Source: Linum tenue
Taxonomy: Eukaryota > Streptophyta > Magnoliopsida > Malpighiales > Linaceae
Direction: 5' to 3'
DNA: 64,000 bases
Assembly: GCA_946122785.1 (NCBI GenBank)
Contig: CAMGYJ010000011.1
Coordinates: forward strand, 25,173,007 to 25,237,006
Shown: in pieces, positions 56,709 through 64,000 of the stretch
Layout of the letters: each line of letters starts with the position of its first letter
Position numbering within the stretch: the stretch's first letter is position 1
Made by a program: the position numbers and the translations under genes
The notes under the pieces: model-generated
Database searches by the model: none
What the model saw: the letters and a program-made list of their open reading frames with translations, nothing else
What the model was told of the DNA's origin: nothing

Positions 56709-58049
56709 TGACTCACTCCTACTGTCACCCTAGAAAATGGCCAAGTATAACCACTTCCTAAAGCGTAGTATAGCGGGTCGGGTTTTAATGTCAACCCGGG
56801 TCCTAGATGTGATGACTACTCGGTGAATTCTTGTTATTTAGCAGTGAACTTTTAGTGAAACTCAAGCAAACAAAACACAAAGCAAGTGAACGGTTTGTTG
56901 TCAAGTCAAGAGAGGTCACCCGGATATGGTTTCCCCCTAGACTGCAGTTAAGTCGGATTGCAATTTACCAAGTTCAATTTTCATGAAAGTTATACTGCGG
57001 AAGGTTCTCAATTAGCCTGAAGTCTCGACTAAAGGTCTCCAGACCCTCTCAATCTGAGTCTCTAGCGGGCGACTAACCTCCACCGGAGTAAACAGATTGA
57101 GGCCCTAATGAACCAAACCTCCACTACCGAATTGACTTCGGTACAGAATAGCGAATTGGCTCCTCGACTAAAGTCACCAATTCGCCACCTTCGATTAAGG
57201 GTACTCTATCAACCTAGGCAGATATTCTCATTCCAGGTCAAAGCAGAAACAACAGGAATTTGATCAGGATTCAAGTCATTCAATCATTCAAACCTCAATC
57301 GAATATAATCAATTCACAAACACTGTACTTGGGTTCATACAATCAGACCTAGCATACAAATCTAGGGTTCTCCATACCCAGATGAATGGGGAAACTACTC
57401 CATAGAGAAAGAAGCAAAAGCAGATTCAGACACGGAAATCATACTGTGAAGTTGGATTCCTGCTTCTGGACGTTTAATCGCACTTCTCCAAGCTCAAGAC
57501 GGGCTCCAATGGTGTTGAAGATCGATCTATGGCGCTTGGGAACTCTGGTTCGACGCTTTCTCTCTCTAGGTATCGGTTTCTCTCTCAAAAACTCGGAACC
57601 CTTCAATGTTGGCCTTCTTCTCTCTTAAATCCTCTGCCTGGTCGCGATACCCGGTCAAAATACCCGGTCGGGTATTTCGGGTTCTGACCGGGTATCTCTG
57701 CAACGCCCCGTTTCACTAAAGAGGGAAATACCCGGTCCAACACCAAAATCCCCGACCGGGGATTTAACTGCTGTGCCCGGGCCCCTCTCTGTTTCTCGGG
57801 CGCCCAACCTTGGTTAATACCCGGTCGGGTATTTGGCCACCTGACCGGGTATTTTGCTCCTTCAGCCCTATTCGTCCCAACCTTGCTCCTTTCGACCCAG
57901 AACTCGTTTCTCCGCCTCGATTCCAACGCCGGGACCTGAAATATGACATAAACACACAACCTAGCGTGAAATCGGCTTAAACCACGAGATTCCTCGTCGC
58001 AAACGGCCTCAGAATAGGGGTAAAAACATGTATAATTATCGATCTATCA
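56709..58049 (-). repeat. Element C 3' LTR
   Basis: 1341 bp, same family and length as the B LTRs, including the CCCGGTC motif array (57645-57855). Confidence 0.95.
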
Positions 58050-58065
58050 AACTCCCCCACACTTA
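58050..58065 (-). promoter_or_regulatory. Element C polypurine tract
   Basis: Minus-strand TTAAGTGTGGGGGAGTT directly before the 3' LTR. Confidence 0.9.
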
Positions 58066-58068
58066 ACC

Positions 58069-58090
58069 GTTTGCTTGTCCCCAAGCAAAC
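58069..58090 (-). ncRNA. Pre-PPT hairpin, element C
   Basis: Stem GTTTGCTTG/CAAGCAAAC, loop GGGA, identical to B. Confidence 0.65.
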
Positions 58091-59889
58091 CAAGTCAGAC
58101 ACTAGGTAAGCTTACATATTCCAATCAACCAACACTGGGGACAAGTCATAAGGGCACAAAACACGTGAATCGCACTGGTTTTCAAACATCAATACATGCA
58201 CAACCTCAATAACAACCTGGAAACCACCACAAAGGACATTCGAGTGCAGCAAATCGAGTAAAGGAAGAGTCTCCCGTCTGTTCACTAGCCAACCTAGACT
58301 TGATTCAACCACTTACTCAAAACAGTCGACTCATGCATCCAACTCAAAGCATCAGAATAGAGACCGAGCAATCTAGGTCCTCACCGGGGTACAAGAGCAT
58401 ATAGAAAATGGAAATGAATCACTCACTCTCGACCAGTGGGGTCAGGACAATTTTTGATGCGAAAGATGCGCATGCTATTTCTCTCAATCCCTATCATCTC
58501 TTCACCATGATGGCAGCCTCTAAATGCTAGAGTTCACATATGGGGTGGTCACCACTAACTAATCAGGAGGTCTTAGACACAGGTTCAAATGACTGGTTAG
58601 GGTCTTGGACATGGGGAAAAGGCCTTTTAGGTGGTGGAAGTATTCATAGCAAAAAGGTTCCACATTTTCCAAACACACAATCACAGTCAACCAACCCGGT
58701 ATTTTCTTTCTGCTATTCTGCATTCCTCAATATCTTAAGAGCACAAGAGCGAAGGAGGCATAATCATCAGCATTTCCAAGCCAGACTGCTAAGAAACACT
58801 GCTTACTGGGCATTACTCAGATTTTTGGTAGTGGCTCTCTTTTGCTTTCAAATTTTTGCTTTGTTTTTCTTTCATTTTTTCTTTTCATTTCTTAAGAGAG
58901 CCACCACTTCTGCATAAATTTCAAACACCTGCCCAACTTTTTAAGCACTACCTCCAACACTCACATAGACTTTAGCAGAAACAGCAGAGAATATGTAAAA
59001 ACCACTCTGTGGAACCTTCTAAAAGATGCAACAAGGGTGATTTTTTTTCATTATAAACCAAAAGAAAGGATAACACACGGCTCAAAGGGGCTGACTAGGG
59101 GATATGACACATCAGGACAGTCAGTTTTTGGGCGTGGGCTAATCCTATGCCCCCATCATCTTAGCTAGTGACAACGTGAATGCTACACATCATGGAAGAG
59201 GGATCTATCACACAAGAAAGAAACGAGCAGGCTCAAATCTCACATGGCTACCTATATGCTCTATCTCACATTCTGATACCCTGAACTAGATGCATAAACG
59301 ACTGTCAAGAGCAAGTAATCAGATCAAGTCAGATCAAGTCACAGTTGGCAAGCAAACAGTTGAAAAACTGAACCCCTACATCGTTCTACTGCACATCTCA
59401 GTCCTCATCATAGGTTGTCCTAGTCGCAAACAAGTTGTCATGCATTAATCCGAAAACCAATCAATTCATCCATCAAAACACAGTGCCAATATGATCAAAC
59501 AGCAGTACTCGGAGCCCTCAAATCGTAAGATTTGGACAGTGGACTAGGCTCCAAGCACACAAACAGAGCTAATGCAGTCAAAAGATAAACATCCCCCCCA
59601 CACTTAAGATCGACATTGCCCTCAATGGAGAAGAGGGAAGGAAAGGGGAACGATGTTACCGGTATGCACGGACTGCAGAAGACTGGAAATGGACCAGTCG
59701 GCATGGGACGGACTGGAGAGAGGACCAGTCGGGAACACAGGCAGAGCTAAAAGAGACCAAAAAGCTCAAACACATACGTTAGGTCCAACGGTCAGCCCAA
59801 TAGTGCATCGTCCAAAACAAAAGGAAACAAACCAAAACCGAACCAAATCGCAATCCGACTCGAAACAAAACAAATAAATGAAAACCATG
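58091..59889 (-). other. Element C 3' non-coding domain
   Basis: Nearly identical in reverse orientation to 42224-44003 of B. No coding. It is kept whole although gag and protease are gone, suggesting cis function. Confidence 0.8.
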
Positions 59890-59907
59890 GTGGGGTTGCC
59901 TCCCCAC
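59890..59907 (-). ncRNA. Post-pol hairpin, element C
   Basis: RNA-sense stem GTGGGG/CCCCAC, loop AGGCAA, as in B. Confidence 0.65.
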
Positions 59908-59952
59908 AAGCGCTTCTTTACCGTCTTTTAGCTGGACGCCCATGGTGGATAC

Positions 59953-60391
59953 TCAGGGAGGTGCAGGAACAGGTGCCTCCAAGAGCGGATCCACATCGCT
60001 CTTGAGGTACAGCTTCAGGTGGTGACCGTGCACCCGACGGTTGCAACCACCAGCAGAAGTCAGCTCGACCTGGCCATCCGGCAAGATGCAGGCGAGTGAG
60101 TACTCGGATGGCCAGGGTGGTCGTGGTGCGGGGGGTGGGACCAGCTCATAGTGGTCTCCACTCTTCTTTCGTGCAGGCTTAGCCACTTGCGGCTTCGGTC
60201 GCCACTCCTCCTTGAGCTTTTTGTTCGGAGGCGAGACTGGATGGAGTGGCGACGAAGGAATGATAGGCGGGTCCTGCAAAATGAGAGGTGCAGAAGGATG
60301 CACGACAGGCTCGTGTATCTGATCAAAAATAGCATGCACAGGCGATACAGAAATCATAGCACAATGATCAGACTCAGTCACAGGAAAAACG
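59953..60391 (-). pseudogene. 3' remnant of the Gag-protease-Pol-tail ORF in element C
   Basis: Encodes the last 140 residues of the B-type polyprotein, from TESDHCAMISVSPVHAIFDQ to GHHLKLYLKSDVDPLLEAPV. The upstream part is gone: the ORF runs directly into tRNA-derived DNA at 60392. No start codon with a gag context, so not a functional gene. Confidence 0.9.
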
Positions 60392-60438
60392 GCCTGTCAC
60401 GCGGGTGACCCGGGTTCGGTCCCCCGGCAACGGCGCCA
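60392..60438 (+). other. tRNA-Asp-derived sequence (residues 30-76) overlapping the PBS of element C
   Basis: On the plus strand, 47 bp read as the 3' part of tRNA-Asp(GUC): anticodon loop CTGTCAC (60394-60400), anticodon stem GCGGG, variable loop TGAC, T stem CCGGG and loop TTCGGTC, acceptor strand and CCA (60436-60438). A normal PBS holds only the last 18 residues. Differences from the plant tRNA-Asp that I know: residue 58 is G instead of A (60419), plus one extra C in 60421-60425. Not a tRNA gene: the 5' half is missing and CCA is encoded. Confidence 0.9.
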
Positions 60439-60444
60439 AAAACT

Positions 60445-61785
60445 TGACTCACTCCTACTGTCACCCTAGAAAATGGCCAAGTATAACCACTTCCTAAAGC
60501 GTAGTATAGCGGTTCGGGTTTTAATGTCAACCCGGGTCCTAGATATGATGACTACTCGGTGAATTCTTGTTATTTAGCGGTGAACTTTTAGTGAAACTCA
60601 AGCAAACAAAACACAAAGCAAGTAAACGGTTTGTTGTCAAGTCAAGAGAGGTCACCCGGATATGGTTTCCCCCTAGACTGCAGTTAAGTCGGATTGCAGT
60701 TTACCAAGTTCAGTTTTCATGAAAGTTATACTGCGGAAGGTTCTCAATTAGCCTGAAGTCTCGACTAAAGGTCTCCAGACCCTCTCAATCTGAGTCTCTA
60801 GCGGGCGACTAACCTCCACCGGAGTAAACAGATTGAGGCCCTAATGAACCAAACCTCCACTACCGAATTGACTTCGGTACAGAATAGCGAATTGGCTCCT
60901 CGACTAAAGTCTCCAATTCGCCACCTTCGATTAAGGGTACTCTATCAACCTAGGCAGATATTCTCATTCCAGGTCAAAGCAGAAACAACAGGAATTTGAT
61001 CAGGATTCAAGTCATTCAATCATTCAAACCTCAATCGAATATAATCAATTCACAAACACTGTACTTGGGTTCATACAATCAGACCTAGCATACAAATCTA
61101 GGGTTCTCCATACCCAGATGAATGGGGAAACTACTCCATAGAGAAAGAAGCAAAAGCAGATTCAGACACGGAAATCATACTGTGAAGTTGGATTCCTGCT
61201 TCTGGACGTTTAATCGCACTTCTCCAAGCTCAAGACGGGCTCCAATGGTGTTGAAGATCGATCTATGGCGCTTGGGAACTCTGGTTCGACGCTTTCTCTC
61301 TCTAGGTATCGGTTTCTCTCTCAAAAACTCGGAACCCTTCAATGTTGGCCTTCTTCTCTCTTAAATCCTCTGCCTGGTCGCGATACCCGGTCAAAATACC
61401 CGGTCGGGTATTTCGGGTTCTGACCGGGTATCTCTGCAACGCCCCGTTTCACTAAAGAGGGAAATACCCGGTCCAACACCAAAATCCCCGACCGGGGATT
61501 TAACTGCTGTGCCCGGGCCCCTCTCTGTTTCTCGGGCGCCCAACCTTGGTTAATACCCGGTCGGGTATTTGGCCACCTGACCGGGTATTTTGCTCCTTCA
61601 GCCCTATTCGTCCCAACCTTGCTCCTTTCGACCCAGAACTCGTTTCTCCGCCTCGATTCCAACGCCGGGACCTGAAATATGACATAAACACACAACCTAG
61701 CGTGAAATCGGCTTAAACCACGAGATTCCTCGTCGCAAACGGCCTCAGAATAGGGGTAAAAACATGTATAATTATCGATCTATCA
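60445..61785 (-). repeat. Element C 5' LTR
   Basis: 1341 bp; differs from 56709-58049 at about seven sites. Followed by TSD CTATC. Confidence 0.95.
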
Positions 61786-61810
61786 CTATCACAACGGTAA
61801 AGAAGCGCTC

Positions 61811-61828
61811 ATTGGGAGGCAACCCAAT
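61811..61828 (+). ncRNA. Post-pol hairpin, element D
   Basis: Stem ATTGGG/CCCAAT with loop AGGCAA, preceded by AAGAAGCGCTC. Relative to A and E the first pair is A-U instead of G-C; relative to B the third pair is also changed, always in complementary fashion. Confidence 0.7.
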
Positions 61829-63459
61829 ACTCAGTTTGCATTTTCTTAACCTTATTTGTTGTGATTTCTTCTTGTTCTATTTTTTTGTGCTTTGAATTTT
61901 CTTTTAAAAGATGTGTTTCTGTGTCCCCACTTGTTTTTCACGTCCATTGAGTACAATGTCCAATTTAAGTGTGGGGGTGTATTGTGTGGCGTGAACTTCA
62001 TAATTTTATTTATATGGGTGTTTTATGGAGAAAAAAATTGTGATATAAAAAAATTGTTTTAATAGTGGGTATCTTTTGTTTTTATTTGAATTTCGTGATA
62101 ATTACTATTGATGCATGAATATTGTGATGTGGACATCCAGCAACCTATTATGATGACTGAGGGATTAAAATGAATGTGTCTCGTGTTACTCTTCCTTAGA
62201 TGGCAAAAATTTGTATGAAATCTTGAATTGGTCGATTGTCATCTTTGATTGTCTTTGCATAGTCACTAGAAATCGTAGCATGAGAAACCGAGCATTTAGG
62301 AAACGAAGTGAGAGTTGAGCCTGTTCATTTCTTTCTTCTATGTTTTGATCCCTCTCTGCATGACGAATATGCTTGATAATTGCAAAATATTTGAGTCGTG
62401 AAACCACTGAGGAGAACGATGGAGGCATAGGTTTACCCCACTGCCCAAATGACTACCCGAAACTTCATATCTCCTAGTCTAACCCCGTTGAGACGAGCCT
62501 ATTTGTTCGGTGACAACCTGTTTTAAACCAATTCTTGTTCTTCAAGCCGTATTAATTTGAACTCTTCTTTTCAATGTTCCATCAGAATGGCTTAAACAAA
62601 TGACTTTCTGCTTATTACATAAACAAATGACTTTGGAAATTGGGAGAAATTGTTTCTAAAAGTGTTGTTCGTAAAAATAAATTTTGCCCACTCTATAAAA
62701 AAAAATGAAAGATACACATATACATGATACTAAAACAAAAGAGTTGGTCATCAATTTCGTGCACTTACAAAAAGGAGTTTTTCTTCAAAAGCCCAATTCG
62801 GCTACTTTCAAACTCCAAAATATCTCCAAATGCTTTCTCCCATTCCAATCATTCTACTAAAAAAGTAGCAAGGTCCTGGTATTGGTATGAAAATTGTGGA
62901 ACATTTAACTTACCACTAGATTAAATAAACTTTCACATGTCCATGCCCCCAGCCACAATGTGACCCATTCAAAAGACCTCTGAACAAGTCAGTGGTGACA
63001 CAAATTTGAAAACTCGAATGGCTTGCTAGCTCATGGCAAAGAAATGGTAGGGCGAGTGTCTTTAAAATGTATGTAAAAGTCATCTTTACTTTGCATACAT
63101 TTATAACCTGACCCCACTAGTCGAGTGCGAGAGACTTTCAATCATCTCTAAAAATTCCAAGTGAGATCCTACGTGCTCTATCTCTCATGCTATGCTTTGT
63201 GATTCCTATGTTTGAACAATTGAAAATGATGAGAACTAATCCGCATTTTATGCAGTTCTTGCATCTAAGTCGGAGTTTCCCATGTCACATGAGTGTTATG
63301 ATCAAATGTCGTCTTTGGTGGTTGCCAACATCCATATTATAAGAAAATTTGTATCGATTTTGATTGTTACTTGTGATTCACCTTATTTCCCACTATTGTG
63401 TGTTTGAGAGTTTTGAATAACAGGAAACGAGTTTTACAATTGAACTCGGGATTTATGTG
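61829..63459 (+). other. Element D 3' non-coding domain
   Basis: Diverged version of the 3' domain of A, B, C and E. It keeps ordered motifs such as GTTGAGCCTGTTC (62315), GGAGGCATAGG (62419), CTGACCCCACTAGTCGAG (63108), and a purine tract AAGTGTGGGGGTG (61966-61978). No coding. Confidence 0.7.
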
Positions 63460-63481
63460 CTTTACTTGAGGACAAGCAAAG
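63460..63481 (+). ncRNA. Pre-PPT hairpin, element D
   Basis: CTTTACTTG/CAAGCAAAG around loop AGGA. The outermost pair is C-G where A, B, C and E have G-C, a compensatory change; one internal A-C mismatch. Confidence 0.6.
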
Positions 63482-63485
63482 ATTC

Positions 63486-63500
63486 AAGTGTGGGGGAGTT
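63486..63500 (+). promoter_or_regulatory. Element D polypurine tract
   Basis: AAGTGTGGGGGAGTT directly before TGATACGCC. Confidence 0.9.
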
Positions 63501-64000
63501 TGATACGCCTAGAAATACACATATTTATTCCCACATTTAAATATCCAATTGGCTTGTAACACAAAATAAGTACAGTTGTTTTCCAGTTTTACGCTTGAGG
63601 GAGCTAGAGCTGAATTAGACGCGTCTACCAAGCAAGCAACTCAGCAATTGGAAGTCAAAGCAAGTAGCTTAAGTTAGCAACTGGTACAAATAGCTCAGGT
63701 CTCACAGACAAAGAGGTTAAGCAAGTAGCTGAGGTGGAACTATGCCGCAAGTGCAAATGGAAAAAGCAGGCTGGTTCAAATAAAAAAGCTAGCACGTCAA
63801 TTATATGGAAGCAGGTTGCTTGAATTAAATGGACAAGCTTGCTTCCATGAACGGCCAACTTAGATGGAAGCAAGCAAGTAGCTCAAATTAAATGGACATT
63901 GCTGGGTGGAATGTATAAGCATTGAGCCTGGTTGCATGGGGTGCAAATTTGACAATTTTGAGTACTCATCTCGAGCTCACAAATCCATCTCCGACGTTGG
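63501..64000 (+). repeat. Element D 3' LTR, partial
   Basis: Starts TGATACGCCTAG after the PPT and runs off the window. It contains diverged copies of AAGCAAGTAGCTCA-type motifs at 63650-63890. Not closely similar to the LTRs of B and C. Confidence 0.8.

Larger units (their letters stand above)
56709..61785 (-). mobile_element. Element C: deleted relative of B, 5.1 kb
   Basis: Minus strand, LTRs 60445-61785 (5') and 56709-58049 (3'), both 1341 bp like B, with about seven differences between them by eye. Perfect TSD CTATC (56704-56708, 61786-61790) within the pol tail of D. The interior is only 2.4 kb: PBS plus tRNA-derived DNA, a 3' remnant of the polyprotein ORF, both hairpins, the 3' domain and PPT. 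Gag and protease are deleted, so it depends fully on other elements. Confidence 0.95.
52900..64000 (+). mobile_element. Element D: 5'-truncated Athila-like retrotransposon with full pol
   Basis: Plus-strand element that first becomes recognisable in the gag-protease linker (about 52913). It runs through protease, RT, RNase H, integrase, post-pol hairpin, 3' domain and PPT into its 3' LTR (63501), which runs off the window. No 5' LTR, PBS or gag capsid region is present, so the 5' part was lost. It is interrupted by C at 56708. Multiple stops and frameshifts. It is the only element here with RT and integrase coding. Confidence 0.9.

Noticed and set aside
60392..60438. A tRNA-Asp gene
   Set aside because: Only residues 30-76 are present, CCA is encoded, and the end coincides with the PBS of a retrotransposon. 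No D arm, 5' acceptor strand or promoter box A.

Overview
The window is nuclear DNA of a flowering plant, most likely a eudicot. It holds one intact intron-bearing host gene and then a dense pile of plant-type transposable elements. The species cannot be named from sequence alone.

Layout. (1) 1-2.5 kb: a complete five-exon GDSL esterase/lipase gene on the minus strand (2257-765). (2) 2.5-7.5 kb: AT-rich intergenic DNA with a foldback element carrying 20-bp palindromic tandem repeats (2960-3823), a diverged tandem array split by a Mutator-type MITE with a perfect 9-bp target-site duplication (TSD; 4602-4945), and a relic of a hAT transposase. (3) 7.57-48.93 kb: one nested pile. A tiny TRIM element is split by an Athila-like Ty3/gypsy element (A, 7788-48848, minus). 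A is split by B (37847-45385, plus) and by E (14150-37742, minus). E contains a hAT MITE, two solo LTRs (F 21746-22967; G 18375-21613, itself holding a MITE) and a 10.1-kb CACTA transposon (25808-35904), which in turn contains a Pack-MULE-like element (26610-27992). LTR, terminal-repeat and TSD boundaries support almost every level. (4) 48.9-52.9 kb: intergenic DNA with a hAT-type element (49357-50787, 8-bp TSD) and another probable MITE. (5) 52.9-64 kb: Athila-like element D, the only one here with protease, reverse transcriptase, RNase H and integrase coding (all broken). It is interrupted by C (56709-61785, minus), a deleted sibling of B.

How the parts relate. A, B, C, D and E share a tRNA-Asp primer site where it is visible, a purine tract of the form AAGTGTGGGGGAG, and a similar 2-kb 3' non-coding domain. 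A, B, C and E lack reverse transcriptase and integrase and would need enzymes in trans from a D-like relative. B has an open 941-codon Gag-protease ORF whose end is homologous to the tail of D Pol, so it arose by deletion of the middle of pol. A and E instead keep gag-protease plus a decayed env-like ORF.

The most notable observations are: (i) element C carries 47 bp matching residues 30-76 of tRNA-Asp next to its 5' LTR, with a change at residue 58 and a 6-bp microhomology at the far end, apparently a fossil of reverse transcription running through the primer tRNA; (ii) two small hairpins, one just after the pol stop and one just before the polypurine tract, are kept in all five elements with compensatory base changes; (iii) an LTR-like promoter module is repeated upstream of the env-like ORF. 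Boundaries and comparisons were made by eye; no database search was run.
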